Origin: Symsagittifera roscoffensis
Taxonomy: Eukaryota; Xenacoelomorpha; Acoela; Convolutidae
Reading direction: 5' to 3'
DNA length: 64,000 nt
Assembly: GCF_963678635.1 (NCBI RefSeq)
Contig: NC_087067.1
Coordinates: forward strand, 39,452,379 to 39,516,378
Part shown: piece by piece, positions 32,024 to 45,400 of the stretch
Numbering within the stretch: position 1 is the stretch's first letter
Layout: each line of letters starts with the position of its first letter
Made by a program: the position numbers and the translations under genes
Notes under the pieces: generated by a model
The model's input: only the letters and a program-made list of their open reading frames with translations
Database searches by the model: none
What the model was told of the DNA's origin: nothing

Positions 32024-35000
32024 CGTCTGTGGCTCCTGGAACGTACGACTACAAGGCAGAGATAGATGAGAAGACGCAGAAGCAGGTGGGATCCAGGGGC
32101 CCCTATGACCTCTTCTCCTCCTCCAGGTCAGCACCCATCACCAGTGGACACATGGCACAGCCGGTGAGTCACACTTGACTTTTCATGCTGTTTTCATTCA
32201 GTTTTCATGCAGTTTTCATTCAGTTTTCATTCAATTTTCATTCAGTTTTCATTCAGTTTTCATTCAGTTTTCATTCAGTTTTTTACGATACATGATTTTC
32301 CCTGTTTGAATGTTGCGTTTTTCTTTTCAAGTAGCTGCCTTTAAAAATTCAACGTCATCAAAGCCAAACTCAATAATTATTCTTTTTCTCAGAAGCTTTT
32401 TTATGCCTAGTTTTAACATATTCATGATTTTTGTAATAACACATATTCAAATTCACTCAAAAAAAAAAAAAATTTAAAATTTTCCATGGAACTCATTCTG
32501 GTGGTCAATTGTAAGGCTGAACTTCGTAGTTAAGTAATTAGCTATCAATGCTCAAATTTGTTCTTTCTTCCAGAAGCCAGTGAAGAACAGAGGTCCAGCG
32601 GACTACGTGAGCAAGTCTTTCGTCGAGGAAATGAGTCACCCCACAGTTAAACATCAGGGGGAGTTCAAAAAACAGGACCAGTACCCTAAAGTGCCAGGGG
32701 AGAGAATATACTACACAAAACCAAACCAGGCGCCAGTCGATCCCGTGAGTTGAAACTTTACAATAAAACAACGGTTACATAAGGGCCATCTACCTGTCGG
32801 GAATGATCGGTATACTGGTCTTCTATTGCCCATTGAAGTTATAACAAAATGATCATATGTTTTTTTTTACTTGCAACTTGAAATCCGATAGTTAATATGA
32901 AAAATTTCATGCAACACTTGACAAACATTAGACTTGTTGCCTTACGCGTGTTCAGCAGCAGAATAGGAAGGCTTAGGACGGTGACAGGGAAAAAATGTCC
33001 CATAGCAAAGTATCCCAAAACCAATTCTCCCATATACCAGTATATCCCAATTGACACAATTACCCTAGTCCTAATAGCCCATGTCATTAGGACTCTCCCT
33101 TATATGAATTTCAAATGGTCAAAATCAGGGGCTCATCTGGGATTTTCTCTTGGGATTTTCAAAAAATTTCGAAAATTTTTTGACCTTTTTTTTAGGTCGA
33201 CCAAATTGATTTTCTGAGCACTTCTAAATCACTGTAAAGACCCCATTTTGACTGACCAAATTTTCCACGCCGCAGACAAAATTTTGGAAAAAACAGGCCA
33301 AAAAAGGCGTTTTTAGGCAACTTTTGAAAAATTTTGGCGCGTGTTCGGAAAGTGTTCCCCCTAAAGGCTCCTTTAGAAAAATTTCAGGGCACGTCACCAA
33401 AAATGGATATCTGAAAATAGTACAAAGGGGGACCCTTTTGGTCGGCAGGTGATCGAATTCCTAAGAAAAAAGTGCCCCCCCCCACCCCTTCAAAAAAAAA
33501 ATCCGCTGGTGGTCAAAATAGCGTGGTGATGTGATTTACTTCGGTTGGTGCTTGTCTCTGTATCGCAATTAAAGTGAATCTATATAATGAGAGGCAATAG
33601 AGACAGTGTTGTTTGTAAGACTCGTTTCTAGGGCTTCACTTTGGTTTTTCAACCGGTTACCGGTTACGATTTTTTCAAATTACTTGAGAATAGAGTGCAC
33701 AGGTTGACAAAATGTTTTTCTTCAAAAATTTAGAATATGTCCAGATTTTTGATCCGACCAATTCCCGTAGGGTTTGTTTTTTCTCTCCCAAAACTGTTTT
33801 CCTCAAAAAACTTCCATGGAGTTGTTATGGGCTGGTATCATTTAAAAGTTTTAACAGTCGGGACTTGTAGTGAGAAAGTTCCGAGAGAAACTGGTCTAAA
33901 GGTTTTGTTTTTTAGGCTACCTGATCGAAAATTTAACAAAAAAACACGCATTGAAAAACCATTTTATTGCACTAATCTGTTTAGTATTTACATACTTCAA
34001 CAGCTATTACCACTCAATTTAGCATTTTCACAGTTGTGACTACTAAACAAAAATTAGGTAATTTAGACTTCTTAGAAAAGCTATTTCAGAATCATATATA
34101 ATTTTTTTTCTCTTACTTCGAATTGTTCTCTAAAATCAAGATTATTTTGTGATGGTTCAATGGCAAACGGTTTTTTTTCTGTTTTAGCTGTGATATTTTT
34201 TTTCGGTTGTTATCAAAATGTTTTTCTTTTATAGATTTGTCACGAGCTAACTTTTTTGGCGTCTGAAAGTTCTGCTTGGACATATTTCTCATTGCTTTCT
34301 TTTCTGGCACTTATTCAAGCAAAATTACCTTAAATTTGAGTTATTTTCATGGAAAACAAAAAGTTAATTGAAAAAGCACTAAAAATATATTGTACTTAAT
34401 TTCTAAAATCTTCTTTGATGCACCTAAAATTCTATTCCCTAAAATCTTCTATGATGTACCTGAAAATAAGCGTATAAATTTTTGGGTAAATTTCTGGTCT
34501 GCAAATTGAATCTGAAAAGGAAGTTATAAGATACTACGTTTAGCTCCCATAACATTTTTTCTAATGTACCTGAAATTGGACGGATAAAATTTCGGCTATT
34601 GTATTTTGAAATAAGAACTGAAACTAAAGATGAGCTAATAATTTACTACTCTAAGCTCCCCAGAAGTGTTAATTGATAAACCTGAAATTACGCGGATAGA
34701 ACCTTGGCCATTGATTTTTCCAACCCGCAAGATAATATTAATTATTTTTATTATGGTTTCTGCAATTCACAAAATATCTATGAAGGGATATCAGGCCTGT
34801 CTGAGCATCTTCTTTTTTTTTGGAAAGGTAAACAACTAAAATGAGTAAGTTCCAAATAAAACTTGAAGAGATGCCAAAATGTTTTATTTGCTCCGACAGT
34901 TTTCGAAATGTTTATGTTCGGGATGTTTTTTTCTCCAGACAATTGTCGGTTTTTTAATTAGCAGTTATGACGTAATTTTTTTCGTCAGCGGAAAAATTTT

Positions 35001-37126
35001 GTTGTCTTGAGCTCAAGTTCAAAAAACATACTTCACTTGTGATTAATTTTTGTAAAGTTATGGGAGTTTAAAGATGGCAAGTGTGGTCAACTAGGGATAA
35101 TTAGCGCGCGATATTTTCGTGCAGTTAACGCGTAAGCGGAGACTTTGTCTTCTAAGAAATCGGGGTTTGCAAATTGGGGGTTGCAAATTGCTTCGTATAA
35201 AAATTTGGTTTATGCAAAATTTTTCAAATTGAACTTTACTTAGCGTGTAGGGGGGGGGGATGATCTTAATGTTTTTCGAAATTTAAAACTTTTTCGGTAA
35301 AAAAATTTCATCTTTTTTTAAAAGTGAACACTACTTCATAGATCTCAAAATACTTTTTTGCCTCACCCTGGAGTAGCTTTTTGTGGAGTAGCTATTTTGA
35401 CCTCACCGTCTTTTGGAAACTTGTTTATGCAAGAAAAGTCACAATTAAAGGCTTAAAGATGTCACAGTTCACTCGATCCTCGTCTTAAGTTTGTTCAAAT
35501 TGCCTGGTTTAGTGTTGAACAAAAAACGCCAGGATTTAAAGATATCCCGATCTTCATCGGTCGAAGAAAAAATAACACTTTAGTTGTGGCCCGAGAAACA
35601 AAAGATATAATTTAAATTATATCTTTCTTTTCTCGGGCCACAACTAGTGGACACAGACTTTCGCGACCCATGTCCAGACTTCGGCGACCAAATTTTGTTA
35701 TGTTCAGACTTTAGCGATCCATGTCCAGACTTTCGCGAGCAAATTTTGGTATGTCCAGACTTTCCCGGCCCACGGCGCGACTCATGTCCAGACTTTCCAG
35801 ACTCAAACTCTCGGCGCGACTATGCAATTTGGGTCTAAATCCGGATTTGGAACTAAACCCGGGTTGAGAAACTCAGAATATAGATTTGATGTCGCTCGAA
35901 GCTTCAAGTTTTTGAAACTGTTTCAGAGTAGACCTGGACCTGGTTATTACGAAAGCGGAGACCTATTGGCACCTAAAGGAGCTGGGAACGCCAAACCATT
36001 TCTGCAAAGCGCTGAACGCTTTGACGAGAGGGCCAAACTGATGATGATGGGACCCAGCGTTAGAGTTAGTGAGAACTATGTAGAGTATTCTGTTTCTAGA
36101 ATACTCTAGAACCAATTAGAACATATTTGCTCACGTGTTTAGAACGTCGGAGTTGGACGATATGACGTGACCAAACAAGAGAAACACCAGTCTAAAAATG
36201 GAAACAAAAGTGTTTTCAAGTCCCATGTGCCAATTTTACTGGACCCGACGGTGGATAAAATCTTAAAGTAAGCTCTGATTGCGACTGTTTTTTTTTTATA
36301 AAACTCGTTGGTTATATATATTATACCGGTTATATTTATTAGCAGGGGCGGATTTAGGGGGGGGGGGCGGGGGGGCGGACGCTTCCCCCCGCCTTCAGGG
36401 ATTCGACCCCCTGCCGACCCAAAGGGTCCCCCCTTTGATACTTTTTCAGAAATCCATTTTTGGCCGGCCGACCCTAAAATTTTTCTAAAGGCGCCTTCAG
36501 CGCCAATATATACTAACTTTGAGGGGGAGCGCGCGCCAAAAAAACGCGATTTTTTTGTCAAAATCTTTCAAAAAGTGCCCAAAAACGGCTTTTTTGACTG
36601 TTTTTTCAAAAATTTCCCTGCGGCGCTAAAAATTTTGCCAAAATATGGGCAAAACAGTGCTTTGGGAGAGCTCGAAAAATCAATTTGGTCGACCTAAAAA
36701 AAAAAAAAGGTCGTCAAAATTTTGGAAAATTTTTTGAAAATCCGCCCCCCCTCAAGAAAATCCTAGATCCGCCCCTGTTTATTAGTTTAAACAGTTAAAA
36801 TAATAAGTCTCGCTTATTTTGACAGAGGCATATGCGCACAGATTATTCCGAACACTGAAACGTTTCGCTTTTTTTTCAATCTGAATTTGCATCGCAACAA
36901 TAAGGATATCTATATATTAAACTTGAAGTTTATTAAATTTATTAAATACAAATCCGAAGTTTTTCTAACTCTTTTAGCAGGAAATTTAAATAATTTTTAA
37001 TATATTTTTTTAATTTTTAGGGAGAGATTGAAACCACACGTTCCAAGTGCAAGAAAGAGAGTGTTGAAAGCGCCAAGCAAAGTACTAGAAGACGCCATTT
37101 TGACCAAGAAAATGTTGAACCAATAA
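32024..37126 (+). CDS. CIMAP2/LEXM-like SHIPPO-type ciliary protein, copy 1 (3' part)
   Basis: Five exons: 32024-32163 (first 4 nt in the gap), 32574-32744, 35927-36064, 36143-36267 and 37021-37126, all with GT-AG borders (GTGAGT, GTGAGT, GTTAGT, GTAAGC). Together they encode the C-terminal about 227 residues, ending in TAA inside an AATAAA signal. The protein contains Pro-Gly-Tyr motifs (APGTYDYK, RGPYDLF, RPGPGYYESG, GVGRYDVTK) typical of SHIPPO/sperm-tail proteins that bind axonemal microtubules. The spacing and the ERIYYTKPNQAP and KILKERLKP segments recall CIMAP2 (LEXM). Family assignment is moderate. Upstream exons would be in the gap or beyond. Exon 3 follows a large repeat-filled intron. 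Confidence 0.7.
32190..32285 (+). repeat. 11-bp minisatellite (TTTTCATTCAG) in intron, copy 1
   Basis: About eight to nine tandem units of TTTTCATTCAG with minor variants directly after the first visible exon. The equivalent array in the second gene copy is longer. Confidence 0.85.
33126..33511 (-). mobile_element. hAT-type MITE, intron insertion, copy 1
   Basis: A 386-bp insertion flanked by the 8-bp target duplication GTCAAAAT (33118-33125 and 33512-33519). The degenerate terminal CAGGGGCTCATCTGG is the family's terminal repeat CAGGGGCGGATCTAGG. The interior matches the reverse complement of the element at 36343. An 8-bp duplication is typical of hAT transposons. There is no coding capacity. 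Confidence 0.8.
35581..35646. repeat. 66-bp near-perfect palindrome, copy 1
   Basis: 33-bp arms (TAGTTGTGGCCCGAGAAA ... TTTCTCGGGCCACAACTA) with about two mismatches and no spacer. It is immediately followed by a minisatellite of CAGACTTTCGCGA-type units (35650-35820). Confidence 0.85.
35650..35820 (+). repeat. Degenerate minisatellite (CAGACTTTCGCGA units)
   Basis: Repeated ATGTCCAGACTTTCGCGA(C/G)C units with interspersed AAATTTTG segments; more GC-rich than its surroundings. Also present, shorter, in the second gene copy at about 44640-44760. Confidence 0.75.
36343..36777 (+). mobile_element. hAT-type MITE between exons 4 and 5, copy 1
   Basis: 435 bp with terminal inverted repeats CAGGGGCGGATTTAGG / CCTAGATCCGCCCCTG and a perfect 8-bp target duplication TTTATTAG (36335-36342 and 36778-36785). 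A G-run lies near the left end. It has no transposase and is therefore a non-autonomous hAT-like element. Confidence 0.88.
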
Positions 37127-37493
37127 AACACATCTATGTCTGTATAGAACACAGCTTCTGCTATACCAATGGTGCGATCAGCTCACGAAAAGTGCCTTCG
37201 AAAAGCAAACCTGCCCTTCATTGATCGAAACTTTTCTTTTTCTGTCAATAAAAATCTCACTTGGTGAAAATAAATTCATCTAAATTTATGTTAGAAACTA
37301 CTTTTTTAACTTCCAATCAGATTTTTCAACAGAAAAGACGGCAAAACTATCAGTTCGACTAATCAGCACTGAATGTTTTGTACACAGCGAAAATCTCCCG
37401 ATATGTATTGAATTTTAGGAAATAAAGCCACACTAAAAACTAAAACATCAACCAATCAAATTGATCTAACAATTGAAAATGAGTTTCGACCAA

Positions 37494-38390
37494 TCACATT
37501 GCTCGAATCATCGAAGCAGCATTTGCTACTTGCACTGCTTCCATCACAACATCTCGCGCATTTTTCCGAGACACGACTCGCAATCCGTCAAACAGTCCTT
37601 CGCATGTTGGCGTCCCGTGTGTCCCGTCGGGGAATGTCAGGATTCCGAGTCCTTTCATTTCTCCGTTTCGGAACTCTCCTTCGTAGCGCAGACCATCGCA
37701 ACGCACCGAACGACCAAGTCCGTCTAGTTTCCCCTGCAAAACATAACATAAAAGAAAGCAAAAACTCGGCTAGTAGACAACAAAAGCAAGGAGTTTGTCT
37801 GGTCAGAATGAGTTTTATTTGTTTCCAATAGATTCAGTGATTCGCGCATGAGTTTTCGAGGGTGTTTAGGTTTTTGAAAAACTTAAGTCAGCCAATTCAG
37901 TTTTTCGAACCATGAGGAAACGCTAGAAAGATCATATTTTGTAAAATTTTTGCACCGCAGGCAAATCGTTGAAAAACAACGAGGCCAATAGCGTCTTTAG
38001 GATGTTTAGAGCGTTGTTTGACCATAAATTGCACGTTAGGTGTCAATGGGACGCTTTATGAAAAAATGGCAGCCAGAATTCTCCTCTCCCTCGGCACGTT
38101 TTTGTTTATGTTAAGGGCTGCAACGACAAATTTAATTCAAACAAATATTTGAAAAAAAAAACTGAATGTCTCATACTTACCTCTTTAAATTGACCTTGAA
38201 GCACAAAGTAGGGCGTCTTCAAGTTGCCCAGTCCATCTGGAAACCCATTCTTGAACTCCCCTTCGTACAGTGACCTCTTACTGTCTCCGAAATCCAGCTT
38301 GCCCAAACCATGTCTAATGCCACGCGAGTCAAACTGCCCTATGTATATTGAGCCGTCATCGTAATGGTATTTTCCATACGATGTTTTCAT
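37494..38390 (-). CDS. MORN4: MORN4-like MORN-repeat protein, copy 1 (149 aa, two exons)
   Basis: Exons 38390-38181 and 37733-37494 on the minus strand, with a GT-AG intron (AGAG|GTAAGT ... TTTTGCAG|GGG). The spliced product is 149 residues (70 + 79), against 146 in vertebrate MORN4. It contains successive MORN repeats (YIGQF, YEGEFKNG, LQGQFKEGKLDGLG, YEGEFRNGEMKGLGILTFPDG), and the end THGTPTCEGLFDG plus an Ala/Val-rich helix matches the MORN4 C-terminus. In flies and vertebrates MORN4 works with class III myosins in actin protrusions and photoreceptors. It is convergent with the ciliary gene, whose stop is 368 bp away. Confidence 0.88.
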
Positions 38391-39409
38391 GGTAAATAAT
38401 AAAATGTGGTGCAGGCAAAAATGTACTGTTTATGTTTATGCTAACCCATGTGAAAAAAAAACATTTCCTGTTTCAGAAAATCTATAGAAAGTACGCTTGT
38501 AGACAAATGCAAAAAGAAAAAAAACAAAGCAATTTTAGTTGCGAAAAAAGAGCATAACGCAGTTACAAGTTGAGTGCAAACGAGAATAGAACAAATCTAG
38601 TTTGCTTTAATCAGAAATGAAACAGCCTTAGTTTCAATCAGCAAAAACAATGAAATCATGAAAGGGAAAATATTTTCGCGAAGGTTCAAAAGCAATTTAT
38701 TCAATGTTTTTACCGCCGTTTTATTTCGCTGCAAAGAGTGCAGAAGCGAATCTAATGTTCGTCCAAGGGAAGGGGGGGGGGGAAGGATTAAGAAACTTAT
38801 TTAAAAATTGGTAAAATCTTTTGAATATAGGGCGGAACAGTATTAGGATAACATTTAAAATTAAGCTTGTTTCTTGGTTTTTTCCTAAATTCTTCTGCTT
38901 ATCATTTACTTATTTTTCTTGTTACTGGCCAAGTCTGATTTTAAGTTGCATTACCTCAAAAATAACTATTTTTTCAATTGTTTCGAGCAAAAAAATGTTT
39001 TAGAGTATTTCAAAACAAAATTTTGTTTCATATTTTAGGGAAACAGAATTATTTTCAGAAAATTACAATTGTCTGGATTGAGAACTTCTTCCGAACAATT
39101 TTTGGACTTTTGGCAAGTTTTTAGATTCTGTATTTTGAATACACATTGGTTTCAACCAGGTGTATTCGGTTATTTTGCATATATCATAGAATGTTTCGAT
39201 GCAGCGTTTTTTTTTTGCTAAATGAAAGCTCCAAAATTTGCCACACAAGTTTTTGTTCGAAAAAAAAGAAGCTATCATTTAACAAATACAACAGGTAAAT
39301 CAGAGCATTTTATTCTACGGGCAATACAAGCGACACACCTGGGTAAAACCAATGAGTAATTAGAAATTCTCGCCAAAAAAAAATTTGTGTTAAAAAATTT
39401 CCGATGCAG

Positions 39410-42400
39410 GGTTCGTCTGTGGCTCCTGGAACGTACGACTACAAGGCAGAGATAGATGAGAAGACGCAGAAGCAGGTGGGATCCAGGGGTCCCTATGACC
39501 TCTTCTCCTCCTCCAGGTCAGCACCCATCACCAGTGGACACATGGCACAGCCGGTGAGTGACACTTCACTTTTCATGCTGTTTTCATTCAGTTTTCATGC
39601 AGTTTTCATTCAGTTTTCATTCAATTTTCATTCAGTTTTCATTCAGTTTTCATTCAGTTTTCATTCAGTTTTCATTCAGTTTTCATTCAGTTTTTGACGA
39701 TACATGATTTTCCCTGTTTGAATGTTGCGTTTTTCTTTTCAAGTAGCTGCCTTTAAAAATTCAACGTCATCAAAGCCAAACTCATTAATGATTCTTTTTC
39801 TCAAAAGCTTTTTTATGCCTAGTTTTAACATATTCATGATTTTTCTAATAACACATTCAAATTCACTCAAAAAAAAATATTTTTTTTTTCTCAAAATTTT
39901 CCATGGAACTCATTCTGGTGGTCAATTGAAAGGCTGGATTTTCTAGTTAGATAATTAGCTATCAATGCTCAAATTTGTTCTTACTTCCAGAAGCCAGTGA
40001 AGAACAGAGGTCCAGCGGACTACGTGAGCAAGTCTTTCGTCGAGGAAATGAGTCACCCCACAGTTAAACATCAGGGGGAGTTCAAAAAACAGGACCAGTA
40101 CCCTAAAGTGCCAGGGGAGAGAATATACTACACAAAACCAAACCAGGCGCCAGTCGATCCCGTGAGTTGAAACTTTATAAAAAAAACAACGGTTACATAA
40201 GGGCCATCTAACTGTCGGGAAAGATCGGTATACTGGTCTTCTATTGCCCATTGAAATTATAATAAAATGACCATATAATTTCTTTACTTGCAACTTGAAA
40301 CCCGATAGTTAATATGAAAAATTTCATGCAACACTTGACAAACATTAGGCTTGTTGCCTTACGCGTGTTCAGCAGCAGAATAGGAAGGCTTAGGACGGTG
40401 ACAGGGAAAAAATATCCCATACCAAAGTATCCCAAAACCAATTCTCCCATATACCAGTATATCCAAATTGACACAATTACCCTAGCCCTAATAGCCCACG
40501 TCAATAGGACTCTCCCTTATATGAATTTCAAATGGTCAAAATCAGGGGAGGGGCGCATCTGGGATTTTCTCGAGGGGGGGAGGGATTTTCAAAAAATTTC
40601 GAAAAGTTTTCGACCTTTTTTTTAGGTCGACAAAATTTATTTTCTGAGCACTCCTAAATCACTGTAATGACCCCACTTTGACTGACCAAATTTTCTGCGC
40701 CGCAGACAAAATTTTGAAAAAAAAACAGGCCAAAAAAGGCGTTTTTAGGCAACTTTTGGAAAATTTTGGCGCGTGTTCGGAAAGTGTTCCCCCCCAAAGG
40801 CGCCTTTAGAAAAATTTCAGGGCACTTCACCAAAAATTGATATCTGAAAATAGTGCAAAGGGGGACCCTTTTGGTCGGCAGGTGGTCGAATTCCTAAGAA
40901 AAAAGCGCCCCCCCCCAAAAAAAAAAATCCGCTGGTGGTCAAAATAGCGTGGTGATGTGATTTACTTCGGTTGGTGCTTGTCTCTGTATCGCAATTAAAG
41001 TGAATCTATATAATGAGAGGCAATAGAGACAGTGTTGTTTGTAAGACTCGTTTCTAGGGCTTCACTTTGGTTTTTCAACCGGTTACCGGTTACGATTTTT
41101 TGAAATTACTTGAGAATAGAGTGCACAGGTTGACAAAAAGCAGTTCACTGGGTTTTTCTTCAAAAATTTAGAATATGTCCAGATTTTTGATCCGACCAAT
41201 TCCCGTAGGGTTTGTTTTTTCTCTCCCAAAAATGTTTTCCTCAAAAAACTTGCATGGAGTTATTATGGGCTGGTATCACTTAAAAAGTTTAACAGTCGGA
41301 ATTGTAGTCCAAAAAATACTAAAACTACTGAAAGTTCCGAGAGAAACTGGTCTAAAAGTTTTGTTTTTTAGGCTACCTGATCGAAAAATTAACAAAAAAA
41401 CGCAATGAAAAACCATTTTAGTGCACTAATCATTTTAGTATTTACATACTTCAACAGCTATTACCACTCAATTTAGCATTTTCACAGTTGTGACCACTAA
41501 ACAAAAATTAGGTAATTTAGACATCAAAGAAAAGCTATTTCAGAATCAAACATAATTTTTCTCTTTTACTTCGAATTGTTCTCTAAAATCAAGATTTTTC
41601 TGTGATGGTTCAATGGCAATCGGTTTTGTTTTTTTCTGTTTTAGCTATGATATTTTTTTTTTGGTTGTTATCAAAATGTTTTTCTTTTTTAGATTTGTCA
41701 CGAGCTAACTTTTTCGGCGTCTGAAAGTTTTGCTTGGACATATTTGTCATTGCTTTCTTTTCTGGCACTTATTCAAGCAAAATTCGAGCTTTTAATTTGA
41801 GTTATTTTTATGGAAAACAAAAAGTTAATTGAAAAAAACACTAAAAAGATATTGTACTTAATTTCTAAAATCTTCTTTGATGCACCTAAAATTCAATTCC
41901 CTAAAACTTTCTTTGATGTACCTGAAAATAAGCGTATAAATTTTTGGGTATTTTTCTTCAGAATAAATTTCCGGTCTGCAAATTGAATCTGAAAAGGAAG
42001 TTATAAGATACTACATTTAGCTCCCATAACATTTTTTCTAATGTACCTGAAATTGGACGGATAAAATTTCGGCTATTGTATTTTGAAATAAGAACTAAAA
42101 CTAAAGATGAGCTCCCCTGAAGTGTTATTTGATAAACTTGAAATTACGCGGATAAAACCTTGGCCATTGATTTTCCAACCCGCTAGATAATAATTATTTT
42201 TATTATGGTTTCTGCAATTCACAAAATATCTATGAAAGGGTATCAAGCCTGTCTGAGCATCTTCCTTTTTTTGGAGAGATAAACAACTAAAATGAGTAAG
42301 TTCCAAATAAAACTTGAAGAGATGCCAAAATGTTTTATTTGCTCCGACAGTTTTCGAAAATAAATGACGTAATGTTTATGTTCGGGATGTTTTTTCTCCA

Positions 42401-45400
42401 GACAACTGTCGGTTTTTTAATTAGCAGTTATGACGTAATTTTTTTCGTCGGCGGAAAAATTTTGTTGTCTTGAGCTCAAGTTCAAAAAACATACTTCACT
42501 TGTGATTAATTTTTGTAAAATTATGGGAGTTTAAAGATGGCAAGTGTGGTCAACTAGGGATAATTAGCGCGCGATATTTTTCGTGCAGTTAACGCGTAAG
42601 CGGAGACTTTGTCTTCTAAGAAATCGGGGTTTGCAAATTGGGGGTTGCAAATTGCTTCGTATAAAAATTTGGTTTATGCAAATTTTTTCATTTTGAACTT
42701 TACTTAGCGTGTAGGGGGGGGGGGGTGATGATCTTAATGTTCATCAAAAAACTTGCATGGAGTTATTATGGGCTGGTATCACTTAAAAGTTTTAACAGTC
42801 GGGATTGTAGTCCAAAAATACTAAAACTACTGAAAGTTCCGAGAGAAACTGGTCTAAAGGTTTTGTTTTTTAGGCTACCTGATCGAAAAATTAACAAAAA
42901 AACGCATTGAAAAACCATTTTAGTGCACTAATCATTTTAGTATTTACATACTTCAACAGCTATTACCACTCAATTTAGCATTTTCACAGTTGTGACCACT
43001 AAACAAAAATTAGGTAATTTAGACTTCTTAGAAAAGCTATTTCAGAATCAAACATAATTTTTTTCTTTTACTTCGAATTGTTCTCTAAAATCAAGATTTT
43101 TCTGTGATGGTTCAATGGCAAACGGTTTTTTTTTCTGTTTTAGCTGTGATATTTTTTTTTTGGTTGTTATCAAAATGTTTTTCTTTTTAGATTTGTCACG
43201 AGCTAACTTTTTTGGCGTCTGAAAGTTCTGCTTGGACATATTTGTCATTGCTTTCTTTTCTGGCACTTATTCAAGCAAAATTCAAGCTTTTAATTTGAGT
43301 TATTTTTATGGAAAACAAAAAGTTAATTGAAAAAAAACACTAAAAAGATATTGTACTTAATTTCTAAAATCTTCTTTGATGCACCTAAAATTCAATTCCC
43401 TAAAACTTTCTTTGATGTACCTGAAAATAAGCGTATAAATTTTTGGGTATTTTTCTTCAGAATAAATTTCTGGTCTGCAAATTGAATCTGAAAAGGAAGT
43501 TATAAGATACTACATTTAGCTCCCATAACATTTTTTCTAATGTACCTGAAATTGGACGGATAAAATTTCGGCTATTGTCTTTTGAAATAAGAACTAAAAC
43601 TAAAGATGAGCTAATAATTTACTCCTCTAAGCTCCCCTGAAGTGTTATTTGATAAACTTGAAATTACGCGGATAAAACCTTGGCCATTGATTTTCCAACC
43701 CGCTTGATAATAATTATTTTTATTATGGTTTCTGCAATTCACAAAATATCTATGAAAGGGTATGAGGCCTGTCTGAGCATCTTCCTTTTTTTGGAAAGAT
43801 AAACAACTAAAATGAGTAAGTTCCAAATAAAACTTGAAGAAATGCCAAAATGTTTTATTTGCTCCGACAGTTTTCGAAAACAAATGACGTAATGTTTATG
43901 TTCGGGATGTTTTTTCTCCAGACAATTGTCGGTTTTTTAATTAGCAGTTATGACGTAATTTTTTTCGTCAGCGGAAAAATTTTGTTGTCTTGAGCTCAAG
44001 TTCAAAAAACATACTTCACTTGTGATTAGTTTTTGTAAAATTATGGGAGTTTAAAGATGGCAAGTGTGGTCAACTAGGGATAATTAGCGCGCGATATTTT
44101 TCGTGCAGTTAACGCGTAAGCGGAGACTTTGTCTTCTAAGAAATCGGGGGTTGCAAATTGGGGGTTGCAAATTGCTTCGTATAAAGATTTGGTTTATGCA
44201 AAATTTTTCATTTTGAACTTTACTTAGCGTATAGGGGGGGGGGGGGTGATGATCTTAATGTTTTTCGAAATTTAAAACTTTTTCGGCCGAAAAATTTTGT
44301 TTTTTTTAAAGTGAACACTACCTCATAGACTTCAAAATACTTTTTTGCCTCAACGTGGAGTAGCTTTTTGTGGAATAGCTATTTTGCCTCACCGTCTTTT
44401 GGAAATTTGTTTATGCAAAAAAAGTCACAATTAAAGGCTTAAAGATGTCACAATTCACTCGATCCTCGTCTTAAGTTGCCTGTTCATATTGCCTGATTTA
44501 GTGTTGAACAAAAAACGTCAGGATCTAAAGATATCCCGATCTTCATCGGTCGAAGAAAAAATAACACTTTAGTTGTGGCCCGAGAAAATAAAGATATAAT
44601 TTAAATTTTATGTTTCTTTTCTCGGGCCACAACTAGTGGACACAGACTTTCGCGACCCATGTCCAGACTTTCGCGAGCAAATTTTGGTATGTCCAGACTT
44701 TCGCAGCCCACGGAGCGACTCATGTCCAGACTTTCCAGACTCAAACTCTCGGCGCGACTATGCAATTTGGGTCTAAATCCGGATGTGGCGCGACCCTTGA
44801 AGTCTGGACATGAGTCTGGGACCTTGACCCGGCTTGAGAAACACAGAATATAGATTTGATGTCGCTCGAAGCTTCAAGTTTTTGAAACTGTTTCAGAGTA
44901 GACCTGGACCTGGTTATTACGAAAGTGGAGACCTATTGGCACCTAAAGGAGCTGAGAACGCCAAACCATTTCTGCAAAGTGCTGAACGCTTTGACGAGAG
45001 AGCCAAACTGATGATGATGGGACCCAGCGTTAGAGTTAGTGAGAACAATCTAGAATGTTCTGTTTCTAGAATACTCTAGAACCAATTAGAACATATTTGC
45101 TCACGTGTTTAGAACGTCGGAGTTGGACGATATGACGTGACCAAACAAGAGAAACACCAGTTTAAAAATGGAAACAAAAGTGTTTTCAAGTCCCATGTGC
45201 CAATTTTACTGGACCCGACGGTGGATAAAATCTTAAAGTAAGCTCTGATTGCGACTGTTTTTTTTTATAAAACTCGTTGGTTATATATATTATACCGGTT
45301 ATATTTATTAGCAGGGGCGGATTTAGGGGGGGGGGGGCGGGGGGGCGGACGCCCTCCCTCTTCAGGGATTCGACCCCCTGCCGACCCAAAGGGTCCCCCC

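Noticed and set aside
32538..33087. Minus-strand frames over exon 2 of the ciliary gene and its intron (also 39955-40504)
   Set aside because: Antisense of a well-supported plus-strand exon; similarity between the two places only reflects the tandem duplication.
36308..36697. 129-codon and antisense 140-codon frames around 36139-36697
   Set aside because: They lie over the MITE and the neighbouring exon in the wrong frame or strand; the G-run gives artificial Gly/Pro-rich peptides.
37499..37831. Plus-strand frames over the MORN4-like exon (also 46466-46798)
   Set aside because: Antisense shadows of the minus-strand exon, which has clear MORN repeats and splice sites.
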